This document shows, piece after piece, positions 1 through 7,458 of a stretch of DNA of 15,774 bases (position 1 is the stretch's first letter; every line of letters begins with the position of its first letter). The notes beneath the pieces are model-generated. The model did no database searches. It worked only from the letters and a program-made list of their open reading frames with translations, and was not told where the DNA came from. This stretch comes from an uncultured Clostridia bacterium (GTDB taxonomy: Bacteria > Bacillota > Clostridia > UBA1381): positions 1-15,774 of the forward strand of contig CAKSPN010000025.1 of the NCBI GenBank assembly GCA_934481375.1, written 5' to 3'. The position numbers and the translations under genes are program-made.

Positions 1-165
1 GCTATACATTATCCATAATCCTATTATTATTCTGAATATTGAACCAATTTGGTTACTATATGCTATAGTTATAATTCCAAATAATATTGCAATAATTCCA
101 AATGCCATATTGTAATCATAAAAATCATTCCTTTTTAAATACCATTTTGGGTCGATGAAGGGCAT
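1..165 (-). CDS. Partial small membrane protein, possibly DUF308/HdeD-like (runs off left edge)
   Basis: An open frame of 55 codons runs from an ATG at 165 leftward off the window. It reads MPFIDPKWYLKRNDFYDYNM and continues into two very hydrophobic stretches (AFGIIAILFGIITIAY and IFRIIIGLWIMY), so it is a membrane protein. The spacing and the Gly/Ile-rich helix pattern resemble one DUF308/HdeD repeat unit, but this is a loose pattern match. An in-frame TAG lies three codons upstream of the ATG. No good Shine-Dalgarno site is visible; only TAGGGG precedes the start. The first six codons lie inside a palindromic repeat (149-171), so the native N-terminus may have been lost or replaced when the repeat inserted. 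It could therefore be a 5'-truncated remnant. I am fairly sure the frame codes and unsure of the family. Confidence 0.42.
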   Translation of the reverse strand, partial: MPFIDPKWYLKRNDFYDYNMAFGIIAILFGIITIAYSNQIGSIFRIIIGLWIMYS

Positions 166-227
166 CGACCCCTACGGGTTGGCGAAAACCACACGACGTA
201 GGGCAGGGGCTTGCTACTGCCATGTGG
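149..227. repeat. Palindromic intergenic repeat pair (GTAGGG-type hairpins)
   Basis: A perfect 9-bp inverted repeat (GGGTCGATG at 149-157 and CATCGACCC at 163-171, loop AAGGG) is followed by CTACG. A second structure follows, with outer arms CCACA 189-193 and TGTGG 223-227 and inner arms GGCAG 202-206 and CTGCC 217-221. The second unit begins CGTAGGG, the mirror of the CTACG that ends the first. GTAGGG next to a short GC stem-loop resembles dispersed palindromic repeats I recall from gut Clostridia; the family assignment is from memory. It occupies the whole gap between the two flanking minus-strand genes. Confidence 0.55.
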
Positions 228-248
228 CATATGTGCAAGATGCGGAAT

Positions 249-962
249 TTAATGTCCGTGAGGGACTGTGTGGATTTTGTCTTTCTCATAACTCAAATCC
301 GCATAAAGCAGGTCGATAAATGCGACAAAAAGCGGAATTTCCGCAAACCATATTGCTTTTCCCTTGAATATTATGCAAAGCGCCGTAGACGCTATTCCGC
401 CGATAACAAACGCAACAAGCATAATCAGATGTTTTATAAGCTTATCCTTGACCTCTATATCCCTTTTTCTGCACCACTTTACAAGGTTTACGCCTATCTG
501 CCGCAGATGGTTTGTGCAGAATGTTGTCGCCATTGAAACCTTTTCCGCCTGCCTGAACGTATTGTACTGCATTGACGCAATAAAGTTAATCGAAACCTGG
601 CAAATCTGCGGCGGAGAGTTATCGGGTACAAAACCGAGAGCAAAAATGCAGAGCATTTCAAATCCCACAAAAAACGTTTCCCACCGGAGTATTTCAAGAT
701 TATTGATATGCTTCGGGAGAAATTCCGATAGTATCGCTCCCGAAAGATACGCCGATATGGGAATGATAAAATACAGCGCTCTCCCCCAATTTCTTTCGCC
801 TATCTGTACCGCAAGCATTACGAAATTCGCCGTCTGCGCATTGCAGAAAACACCGCCTTTAAGCACAAACGTGTATGCGCCGAGAAAGCCGCCCACGACT
901 ATCATTAAAACAAATATCCATAATTTCTCACATTCGAGAAATTCTTCTTTCCTCTTATTCAC
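249..962 (-). CDS. DUF1275 (YoaK-like) family integral membrane protein
   Basis: A 237-residue polytopic membrane protein. The N-terminal signature GGFLGAYTFVLKGGVFCNAQT is the hallmark of the DUF1275/YoaK family, followed by a membrane segment and further hydrophobic helices around residues 65-95, 100-115, 170-190 and 200-220. A charged loop (WCRKRDIEVKDKLIKH) precedes the last helix pair. The family's function is unknown; transport has been suggested. The start chosen is GTG at 962, giving VNKRKEEFLE. An ATG at 1010 is in frame but lies upstream of the -10 box of a near-consensus promoter (1001-1029), so the predicted transcript would begin downstream of it. GGAG sits four bases before the GTG, a short spacing. 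The gene is divergent from the activase gene at 1134 and appears monocistronic. Confidence 0.85.
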   Translation of the reverse strand: MNKRKEEFLECEKLWIFVLMIVVGGFLGAYTFVLKGGVFCNAQTANFVMLAVQIGERNWGRALYFIIPISAYLSGAILSEFLPKHINNLEILRWETFFVGFEMLCIFALGFVPDNSPPQICQVSINFIASMQYNTFRQAEKVSMATTFCTNHLRQIGVNLVKWCRKRDIEVKDKLIKHLIMLVAFVIGGIASTALCIIFKGKAIWFAEIPLFVAFIDLLYADLSYEKDKIHTVPHGH

Positions 963-1000
963 CGTTCTCCGCCAACCTTTTAATAATTTTATTAAAACCC

Positions 1001-1029
1001 ATTCTACCATTTTGCTCGTTTTTTGTCAA
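1001..1029 (-). promoter_or_regulatory. Sigma-A promoter for the DUF1275 gene
   Basis: On the minus strand TTGACA (1024-1029) is followed by a 17-base spacer and TAGAAT (1001-1006). The predicted transcript starts near 994, about 30 bases before the GTG at 962. The site also rules out the longer reading frame that begins inside it. Confidence 0.75.
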
Positions 1030-1058
1030 GCCGTGTCATTTTTCGGCGTTTTTTCCTA

Positions 1059-1087
1059 TTGACTAATCTGCATAAAAACACTATAAT
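1059..1087 (+). promoter_or_regulatory. Sigma-A promoter for the fused activase gene
   Basis: TTGACT (1059-1064), a 17-base spacer and TATAAT (1082-1087) form a near-consensus vegetative promoter. Transcription should start near 1093-1095, giving a leader of about 40 bases that contains the palindrome at 1106-1120 and the AAGGAGG ribosome site at 1122-1128. Confidence 0.85.
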
Positions 1088-1105
1088 ATAATAGGATTGT
1101 TATAA

Positions 1106-1120
1106 CAGGGGTTACCCCTG
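1106..1120. promoter_or_regulatory. 15-bp palindrome in the leader of the activase gene
   Basis: CAGGGGTTACCCCTG is a perfect inverted repeat with 6-bp arms and a 3-base centre. It lies between the predicted transcription start and the ribosome site, two bases before AAGGAGG. It could be a repressor operator or a small RNA hairpin that modulates ribosome access. No known regulator motif is recognised. Confidence 0.5.
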
Positions 1121-1133
1121 CAAGGAGGCAATA

Positions 1134-4100
1134 ATGAACAGATTACACATGGGAATAGACGTAGGCTCGACCACGGTAAAGGTGGTTGTGCTTGACGATA
1201 ACAAAAAAGTATTGTTTTCGGAATACAGACGTCATTTTTCGGACATAAAAAGTACCGTTGCGGAGCTTTTCGGCGAAGTGGGCGATACGGTAAAGGACAA
1301 TAAATTCAGCGTGGTTATAACGGGTTCGGGCGGACTTTTGCTTTCAAAAATGCTCGGCTTGCCGTTCGTTCAGGAGGTAATAGCGAACAAGACGGCTATT
1401 AAGGAATTTCTCCCCGAAACGGACGTTGTAATAGAGCTTGGCGGCGAGGACGCAAAAATACTATACCTCTCCGGCGGACTTGAACAGCGTATGAACGGCA
1501 CCTGCGCCGGCGGAACGGGGTCGTTTATCGACCAGATGTCGATACTATTAAAAACCGACGCCGACGGTCTTAATGCGCTTGCCGAAAAACACAAGATTAT
1601 ATACCCCATTGCGGCACGGTGCGGCGTGTTCGCAAAGTCGGACGTACAGCCGCTCCTTAACGAGGGTGCGGCAAAGGAGGACGTTGCAGCATCAATTCTG
1701 CAGGCGGTTGTTACGCAAACTATTTCGGGACTTGCCCAGGGACGTCCCATAAAGGGAAACATAGTTTTTCTCGGAGGTCCTCTGCATTTTCTTCCGCAGT
1801 TAAGAAGGCAGTTTGAGGACACGCTCCGTGACAGGGCAAAATCATTTACCACACCCGAAAACGCACAGCTTTTCGTTGCGCTCGGTGCGGCGCTTATGTG
1901 CGACGAAACCGAAACGGACATCGCCGCATTAACGGAAAGTCTGAAAAATTCAAAAGGCACGGATGCCGAAATAACACGTATGGAGCCGCTGTTTAAAACA
2001 GACGGCGACAAAGATGAATTTTTCAGCCGCCATGCAGGACATATTGCAAAGCGCAGTGATATAGCCGATGCGCACGGCGCAGTATTTCTCGGTCTTGACG
2101 TCGGTTCCACCACGATTAAGTCGGTGCTTATAAACGAAAACGATGAAATAATATACACGTATTACGGAAAGAACGAGGGAAGTCCGATTGCAAAGGGCGT
2201 TGACATTCTCCGTGACATATACGCAAAACTCCCAAAGGACGCATATATAGCTAATGCCTGTACCACAGGCTACGGCGAGCTTTTGCTGAAACAGGCATTC
2301 CGCATAAACTGCGGAGAAATAGAAACTATTGCGCATTACAAAGCGGCAAACCACTTCTCCCCCGGCGTTGATTTTGTTATCGACATCGGCGGTCAGGATA
2401 TGAAATGTATGAAAATCAAAAACGGCGTTATCGACTCGATAATGCTTAACGAGGCGTGTTCATCGGGGTGCGGTTCGTTTATACAGACATTTGCGGAATC
2501 ACTCGGACTTGACGCCGAAAGTTTTTCGGAGGAGGCAATGAAGGCGGACAGTCCCGTTGACCTCGGTACACGCTGTACCGTATTTATGAACTCACGTGTC
2601 AAGCAGGCTCAGAAAGAGGGCGCAACGGTCGGCGACATAAGCGCTGGACTGTCGTATTCCGTAGTCAGAAATGCGCTTTACAAGGTAATCAAACTGCGTG
2701 ACCCGTCGCTTATGGGCGAAAATATAGTTGTACAGGGCGGTACGTTCAACAACAATGCTATTCTGCGCTGTTTTGAACTGCTGACGGGCAAAAACGTTGT
2801 CCGTCCCGATATAGCCGGACTTATGGGTGCGTTCGGAAGTGCGCTTATCGCAAAGGATAATTACAAGGGTGAACGCTGTGACATACTTGCGGAAGACGAG
2901 CTTGACAGCTTTTCGTTTGAAACCTCGCTCACAAGATGCCAAAAGTGCAGCAACCACTGTCAGCTTACCATAACCACTTTCGGCGACGGCAGAAGCTTTA
3001 TTTCGGGAAACCGCTGTGAAAGAGGAGCGGGCATTGAAAAATCGAAAAATGAACTGCCGAATTTATTCGATTACAAATACAAGCGTGCCTTTAATTACAA
3101 GGCGCTTAAGGCAGACGATGCGCCACGGGGCGTTATAGGCTTGCCGAGAGTGCTTAATATGTACGAGAATTATCCGCTGTGGGCGGCGTTTTTCACCTCG
3201 CTCGGATTTGCGGTTAAAATATCGGGAAGAAGCACACACAAGCTGTACGAAAAAGGTATCGACTCTATCCCGTCCGAAAGTGCGTGCTATCCGGCAAAGC
3301 TGGTACACGGTCACATACAGGATTTGATTGACAAGGGAATTAAGACTATCTTCTACCCCTGCATACCTTACGAGCAGATAGAGTATTCGGACGCAGGCAA
3401 CCACTTCAACTGTCCTATGGTTACCTCATACCCCGAGGTAATATACAACAATATGGACGTTGTGCGCCGTCCCGACATAAAATTCATTTATCCGTTTATA
3501 AATCTTGCGGATAAGCCGTCGTTCAAACGGCAGATGTGCAAGGCTCTCAAGAGTTTCGGGGTAACTGCCGATGAAATATCGAAAGCCGCCGAAATCGGAT
3601 TTGATGAGCTTCAGAAATACAAAAGCGACATAAGGCAAAAGGGCGAGGAAACGATAAAATGGCTTGAAGAACACGACAAGCGTGGCATTGTCCTTGCAGG
3701 CAGACCGTATCACATCGACCCCGAAATCCACCACGGCATACCCGATATGATAAATTCGCTCGGTTTTGCCGTGCTTACGGAGGACAGCGTGGCGCATTTG
3801 GGGCATTTACAGCGTGATATACGTGTTGTTGACCAGTGGGCGTATCACACACGCCTTTACGAAGCGGCGGCGGAGGTAATCAAAAACAACCGCCTTGAGC
3901 TTATACAGCTTAACTCTTTCGGCTGCGGTCTTGACGCCGTTACAACCGACCAGGTGCAGGAAATACTGCAATCGCATGAACGCATTTACACAACGCTTAA
4001 AATTGACGAAGTTTCCAACCTCGGCACGGCAAGAATACGTGTACGTTCGCTCAAAGCGGCTGTTACCGAGAGAGCGGAAAGCGGATTTATGCCGCACAAA

Positions 4101-5432
4101 ATAGAGGATTACACAGTAAACCGTGTTAAATTCACCAAAGAGGAAAAGAAACGCCATACGATTATTTTCCCGCAGATGTCGCCGACGCATTTCGGTATGT
4201 TCGAGGCGGTTATGCGCTCGTGCGGCTACAATGCGGTAGTTCTGCCGCATGCCTCCGCAGAGGATGTCGAGGCAGGCTTAAAGAGCGTAAACAACGATGC
4301 CTGCTACCCGTCAATTATGGTTACGGGTCAGCTTATAAACGCCTTTGTAAGCGGTAAATGCGACGCAAACAACACATCCGTTATGATAACACAGACGGGC
4401 GGCGGCTGCCGTGCCACAAACTACATTGCGTTTATCAGAAAAGCGCTCAAAGAGGCAGGGTATCCACAGGTTCCCGTAATATCCTTAAACGTCTCGGGAC
4501 TTGAGGGAAACCCCGGCTTTAAAATAACGCCGAAGCTTGTGAGCGGACTTTTAAAGGCGTGTACGTGGGGCGATTTGCTTATGGCTGTTACGATGCGTGT
4601 GCGCCCTTATGAAGTGAACATAGGACAGACAAACAAAGTCTACAACAAGTGGCTCAAGCGCCTGTACAATGATTTACTGACCAACAACAAGAAAAACTTA
4701 AAGCTGAAAAAGGTAATTGATGAGATAATCGCCGATTTTGACGCAATACCGATTGACGAGAGCATAAGAAAGCCGCGTGTCGGAGTTGTCGGGGAAATAC
4801 TTGTAAAGTTCCACCCCGATGCAAACAACAACATTGTTGAGGTAATAGAGTCGGAGGGCGGAGAAGCTGTTATGCCGGGGCTTGCCGATTTTATGCTGTA
4901 CTGCCTGTACAACAATAATTTCAAGCGTGACAATCTCGGCACAAAGGCGTCGACCGCACGGCTTTGCAATCTTGCAATTATGGGAATTGAAAGCTTCAGA
5001 AAGCACGCAAAGAAGGTTATGGAGGCAAATCCGAAATTTGCCTCAAGAGCACCCGGACACATTGCGGAAATCGCCGAGGGAGCGAAAAGCGTACTCCAGC
5101 TCGGGCACTGCACGGGCGAGGGTTGGTTCTTGACGGGCGAGATGATAGAGCTTATAAACAGGGGCGTGCCGAACATTGTATGCGTTCAGCCGTTTGCCTG
5201 CCTGCCAAATCACGTAACGGGCAAGGGGATGATAAAGGAACTGCGCAGACAGTATCCGCAGGCAAATATCGTTGCCGTCGACTATGACCCCGGTGCGAGC
5301 GAGGTTAATCAGCTTAACAGAATAAAACTTATGATGTCAGTCGCTTTTGAAAATATGAAGCGCGAAGATGAATTTGACAAAGTTTTTCCCAAAAAAGAAA
5401 CGAAAAAAACCGACACCGTACCCGTAGGATAA
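1134..5432 (+). CDS. Giant fused acyl-CoA dehydratase activase / HgdB-like protein (BadF-BadG-BcrA-BcrD ATPase)
   Basis: A 1432-residue cytoplasmic protein of a family widespread in anaerobic Clostridia. Two ASKHA ATPase domains are visible: residues ~4-260 (phosphate loop GIDVGSTTVK) and ~317-580 (GLDVGSTTIK). Each carries the pair of cysteines that bridge a [4Fe-4S] cluster in 2-hydroxyglutaryl-CoA dehydratase activators: C124/C163 in the first and C442/C481 in the second, both 39 residues apart, the same spacing as C127/C166 that I recall for HgdC. A linker follows with C602, C605, C609 and C628. The C-terminal half (~650-1400) is DUF2229/HgdB-like, with conserved cysteines in SACYPAK (C718), YPCIPYE (C743), FGCGLD (C931), DACYPS (C1057), GGGCRATNY (C1092), GHCTGEGW (C1326) and FACLPNH (C1356). 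The protein thus joins an ATP-driven electron donor to its acceptor module, related to the activator/double-cubane-protein pairs. Its substrate is unknown. The start has AAGGAGG five bases upstream. No separate dehydratase genes are adjacent. Confidence 0.93.
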   Translation: MNRLHMGIDVGSTTVKVVVLDDNKKVLFSEYRRHFSDIKSTVAELFGEVGDTVKDNKFSVVITGSGGLLLSKMLGLPFVQEVIANKTAIKEFLPETDVVIELGGEDAKILYLSGGLEQRMNGTCAGGTGSFIDQMSILLKTDADGLNALAEKHKIIYPIAARCGVFAKSDVQPLLNEGAAKEDVAASILQAVVTQTISGLAQGRPIKGNIVFLGGPLHFLPQLRRQFEDTLRDRAKSFTTPENAQLFVALGAALMCDETETDIAALTESLKNSKGTDAEITRMEPLFKTDGDKDEFFSRHAGHIAKRSDIADAHGAVFLGLDVGSTTIKSVLINENDEIIYTYYGKNEGSPIAKGVDILRDIYAKLPKDAYIANACTTGYGELLLKQAFRINCGEIETIAHYKAANHFSPGVDFVIDIGGQDMKCMKIKNGVIDSIMLNEACSSGCGSFIQTFAESLGLDAESFSEEAMKADSPVDLGTRCTVFMNSRVKQAQKEGATVGDISAGLSYSVVRNALYKVIKLRDPSLMGENIVVQGGTFNNNAILRCFELLTGKNVVRPDIAGLMGAFGSALIAKDNYKGERCDILAEDELDSFSFETSLTRCQKCSNHCQLTITTFGDGRSFISGNRCERGAGIEKSKNELPNLFDYKYKRAFNYKALKADDAPRGVIGLPRVLNMYENYPLWAAFFTSLGFAVKISGRSTHKLYEKGIDSIPSESACYPAKLVHGHIQDLIDKGIKTIFYPCIPYEQIEYSDAGNHFNCPMVTSYPEVIYNNMDVVRRPDIKFIYPFINLADKPSFKRQMCKALKSFGVTADEISKAAEIGFDELQKYKSDIRQKGEETIKWLEEHDKRGIVLAGRPYHIDPEIHHGIPDMINSLGFAVLTEDSVAHLGHLQRDIRVVDQWAYHTRLYEAAAEVIKNNRLELIQLNSFGCGLDAVTTDQVQEILQSHERIYTTLKIDEVSNLGTARIRVRSLKAAVTERAESGFMPHKIEDYTVNRVKFTKEEKKRHTIIFPQMSPTHFGMFEAVMRSCGYNAVVLPHASAEDVEAGLKSVNNDACYPSIMVTGQLINAFVSGKCDANNTSVMITQTGGGCRATNYIAFIRKALKEAGYPQVPVISLNVSGLEGNPGFKITPKLVSGLLKACTWGDLLMAVTMRVRPYEVNIGQTNKVYNKWLKRLYNDLLTNNKKNLKLKKVIDEIIADFDAIPIDESIRKPRVGVVGEILVKFHPDANNNIVEVIESEGGEAVMPGLADFMLYCLYNNNFKRDNLGTKASTARLCNLAIMGIESFRKHAKKVMEANPKFASRAPGHIAEIAEGAKSVLQLGHCTGEGWFLTGEMIELINRGVPNIVCVQPFACLPNHVTGKGMIKELRRQYPQANIVAVDYDPGASEVNQLNRIKLMMSVAFENMKREDEFDKVFPKKETKKTDTVPVG

Positions 5433-5440
5433 ATGATAAA

Positions 5441-5492
5441 TACCGCCTGTCTGATCCGACAGGCGGTAAAATAGCTGTGCCGACGGCACAGC
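5441..5492. repeat. Two perfect tandem hairpins between convergent genes
   Basis: TACCGCCTGTC (5441-5451) pairs perfectly with GACAGGCGGTA (5458-5468). GCTGTGCC (5474-5481) pairs with GGCACAGC (5485-5492). Neither has a strong U-run on either strand, so they are not classic terminators. They may stabilise the 3' ends of the activase or spo0A transcripts, or be small mobile palindromes. Confidence 0.6.
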
Positions 5493-5500
5493 CTTGGACT

Positions 5501-5537
5501 GCAGACAAACCGTTCAGTTTGTCTGCTTTGTTTTTGG
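5501..5537 (+). terminator. Intrinsic terminator of the activase gene; member of a hairpin family repeated at 12.2 kb
   Basis: GCAGACAAAC (5501-5510) pairs perfectly with GTTTGTCTGC (5517-5526) and is followed by TTTGTTTTT, as expected for a plus-strand terminator. The 21 bases 5517-5537 recur with one difference, in the opposite orientation, at 12201-12221. Confidence 0.7.
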
Positions 5538-5543
5538 GATCCT

Positions 5544-6326
5544 TCAAAAGAACTCTTTTGTTTTACACTCTTTGATTTGCAAACGTATTCTGTCAGCAAC
5601 CATTGCTATAAACTCAGAGTTGGTAGGCTTGCCTTTTCCGGTATGAATGGTATATCCGAAGATTTCATTCATTGTTTCGGGCTTGCCTCTTGTCCATGCA
5701 ACTTCAATCGAATGTCTTATGGCGCGTTCCACACGGCTTGCCGTTGTGTTGTAGGCATGAGCAATATCCGGATAGAGCTGTTTGGTTATGTAATTCAACA
5801 TATCCATATTCTCAACTACCATCATTATAGCCGTTCTGATGTACTGATAACCCTTAATATGCGCCGGTACGCCCAGCTCATGTATAAATTCGGTTACAAG
5901 CGCCTCAAGGTCTACCTCTTTCTTCTGCGATGAAGACGCTGACGCCGCCGTTTCGGGTTTTGTCAGCTCACGGATAGTATCGGCTACAGTTTCACAGCTT
6001 TGCGGCTTTAACAGATAGTAATCAGCGCCGAGATTTGAAGCGGTTTCGATGGTTTTCTGCAGAGCGCTTACCGAATATGCTATTATTACCGGCTTGGGTG
6101 ATATGTTTTTCATACGTTTCAAAACGCTCATACCGTCCAGTTTGGGCATAACCATATCCAGGATAAGCACATCGGGTTTAAGCTCTTTGATTAAGCCCCA
6201 TGCTTCCTCTCCGTTTTCCGCAACTGCAGGCGCTATCATGTCAGGCTGCATATTTATATATGCAGCCAACTCATGTGTTAAATTGCCGTTATCGTCTGCA
6301 ATCAATACTGTTTTTTTGTTGTTCAA
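5544..6326 (-). CDS. spo0A: Spo0A, master response regulator of sporulation
   Basis: A 260-residue protein. The receiver domain (~5-125) has the acidic pair in LIADDN (D11, D12), the phosphoacceptor in VLILDMVMPKLDG (D57) and the late lysine in LLKPQ. After a Ser/Ala-rich linker, the effector domain (~145-255) shows nearly invariant Spo0A sequence: ELGVPAHIKGYQYIR, YPDIAHAYNTTASRVERAIR (recognition helix) and GKGKPTNSEFIAM. Phosphorylated Spo0A binds TGTCGAA boxes and commits the cell to sporulation, so this points to a spore-former. The start chosen is TTG at 6326, with AAGGGGG eight bases upstream. An in-frame ATG at 6347 has no ribosome site and would place that motif inside the gene. The usual neighbour spoIVB is not immediately upstream; the gene has its own promoter (6398-6426). 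It converges on the activase gene across a hairpin cluster. Confidence 0.97.
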   Translation of the reverse strand: MNNKKTVLIADDNGNLTHELAAYINMQPDMIAPAVAENGEEAWGLIKELKPDVLILDMVMPKLDGMSVLKRMKNISPKPVIIAYSVSALQKTIETASNLGADYYLLKPQSCETVADTIRELTKPETAASASSSQKKEVDLEALVTEFIHELGVPAHIKGYQYIRTAIMMVVENMDMLNYITKQLYPDIAHAYNTTASRVERAIRHSIEVAWTRGKPETMNEIFGYTIHTGKGKPTNSEFIAMVADRIRLQIKECKTKEFF

Positions 6327-6397
6327 TTGAATTTCCCCCTTCAGCATATTGCCATTTATTTATATTCAGAGAAGTTTTTCTTCCCTCCAATATACAA

Positions 6398-6426
6398 ATA
6401 ATACCATATTATGGAAATAAAATCAA
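6398..6426 (-). promoter_or_regulatory. Sigma-A-type promoter for spo0A
   Basis: On the minus strand TTGATT (6421-6426), a 17-base spacer and TATTAT (6398-6403). The leader is about 65 bases and holds a small GAAG/CTTC hairpin. No convincing sigma-H promoter was found by eye. Confidence 0.6.
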
Positions 6427-6487
6427 GAGGTTTTGCAAAAAAAACTTAATTTTTTTCCACTTTTTTATTATAATGTCATCATTTCGG

Positions 6488-6518
6488 TATATAACTTGTC
6501 GAAAAAGCAGGTTATATA
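6488..6518 (+). promoter_or_regulatory. 0A box inside an inverted repeat upstream of spo0A
   Basis: TGTCGAA, the Spo0A binding consensus, is at 6497-6503, about 70 bp upstream of the spo0A -35 box. It is flanked by an 8-bp inverted repeat, TATATAAC (6488-6495) and GTTATATA (6511-6518). Autoregulation of spo0A by Spo0A is known in Bacillus; here it is inferred from the box and its position. Confidence 0.55.
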
Positions 6519-6532
6519 AAAAATGATAAGCA

Positions 6533-6553
6533 ATTATACATATTATGTATAAT
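6533..6553. promoter_or_regulatory. 21-bp perfect AT-rich palindrome
   Basis: ATTATACATA (6533-6542) and TATGTATAAT (6544-6553) form a perfect inverted repeat around a single central T. It lies between the ABC operon terminator and the spo0A control region. Size and symmetry suit a dimeric repressor operator; the regulator is not known. The rest of the 6327-6665 gap holds the promoter, the 0A box and the terminator listed separately. Confidence 0.4.
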
Positions 6554-6569
6554 ATTATATGCCTTCCAT

Positions 6570-6602
6570 AAAAAAATTCTGCACCTATATGGGTGCAGAA
6601 TT
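6570..6602 (-). terminator. Intrinsic terminator of the amino-acid ABC operon
   Basis: AATTCTGCACC (6575-6585) pairs with GGTGCAGAATT (6592-6602). Read on the minus strand, an unbroken run of seven U follows the stem (6570-6576). It lies about 60 bases after the stop codon of the ATPase gene. Confidence 0.85.
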
Positions 6603-6665
6603 ATAACCATTAATTTACATTATGATAAATATTGTTACAAGTTTATAAGATTTTTTTGCATTAGA

Positions 6666-7445
6666 TTACAACATTTTACTTAAAAACTCTTTTGTACGGC
6701 GATTTTGCGGATTATCTATAACCTCCTGCGGTGTTCCCTCCTCAAGCACAACTCCGCCGTCCATAAAAATTACACGGTCCGCAACGTTTTTGGCAAACTC
6801 TATCTCATGCGTTATAATCACCATTGTTACGTGCTTTGCCGCAAGGTCCTTTATTACCTTTAAAATTTCGCCCGTAAGCTCCGGATCGAGCGCCGATGTC
6901 GGCTCATCAAAGAACAGCACTTTCGGATTAAGCGCAAGCGCACGTGCTATAGACACACGCTGCTGCTGTCCACCGGACAATTCGCACGGGTAATTATCCA
7001 GTTTTTCGCCCAGTCCTACTCTTTCGAGCAGAGATTTTGCGTCGGACACAATCTCCGAATGTATCTTTTTCTTGTTTGCCGCATAGTCGGGACGTGATTT
7101 TGCCATAAGGAGCGGTGCAAGAGTTACATTATCTATTGCACTGTACTGCGGAAACAGATTGAACTGCTGAAACACCATTCCGAAATTCAGCTGACGGCGG
7201 CGCAGTTCCTTTTGGGTAAGCTTTTCATTTTTATCGGCGTCAAATATGCGCTCGCCGTCAACGTATATCTGACCGTTTGTAGCTGTTTCAAGAAAATTGA
7301 TACAGCGCAGAAGCGTTGTTTTTCCGCTGCCCGACGAGCCTATTATCGCTATAACGTCACCCTGTTCCATTGAAAAGCTGACGCCTTTTAACACCTCAGT
7401 TTTGCCGAAGCTTTTTTTTATGTTTTTTACTTCAAGAATTGGCAT
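6666..7445 (-). CDS. Polar amino acid ABC transporter ATP-binding protein (GlnQ/HisP family)
   Basis: A 259-residue nucleotide-binding subunit that powers import through the permease encoded just upstream. Walker A GSSGSGKT is at 36-43, the Q-loop in MVFQQFNLFPQ at ~90-100, signature LSGGQQQR at 156-163, Walker B VLFFDEP at 176-182, D-loop SALD at 184-187 and the H-loop histidine at 213. The motifs and length are typical of the polar amino acid subfamily. A short variable insert (KSRPDYAANKKKIHSEI) follows the Q-loop region. The start chosen is ATG at 7445, with AGGTGA eight bases upstream; an in-frame GTG at 7457 overlaps that site and is unlikely. The start lies 13 bases after the permease stop, so the two are cotranscribed. 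The substrate cannot be read from this subunit. Confidence 0.95.
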   Translation of the reverse strand: MPILEVKNIKKSFGKTEVLKGVSFSMEQGDVIAIIGSSGSGKTTLLRCINFLETATNGQIYVDGERIFDADKNEKLTQKELRRRQLNFGMVFQQFNLFPQYSAIDNVTLAPLLMAKSRPDYAANKKKIHSEIVSDAKSLLERVGLGEKLDNYPCELSGGQQQRVSIARALALNPKVLFFDEPTSALDPELTGEILKVIKDLAAKHVTMVIITHEIEFAKNVADRVIFMDGGVVLEEGTPQEVIDNPQNRRTKEFLSKML

Positions 7446-7458
7446 AATTGTTTTCACC

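Noticed and set aside
963..1010. Longer N-terminus for the DUF1275 protein from ATG 1010
   Set aside because: The ATG lies between the -35 and -10 boxes of a near-consensus promoter and has no ribosome site.
364..1062. Plus-strand open frame opposite the DUF1275 gene
   Set aside because: It is a shadow of the minus-strand gene, whose DUF1275 motifs, promoter and ribosome site are clear; it has no ribosome site of its own.
1370..2158. Minus-strand open frame inside the activase gene, and similar ones through 5176
   Set aside because: These arise from codon bias on the opposite strand of one long gene with continuous domain matches; their translations are Ser/Pro-rich and match nothing.
6327..6347. 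ATG start for Spo0A seven codons upstream
   Set aside because: AAGGGGG would fall inside the coding region; the TTG at 6326 has that site at ideal spacing and gives the usual Spo0A length.
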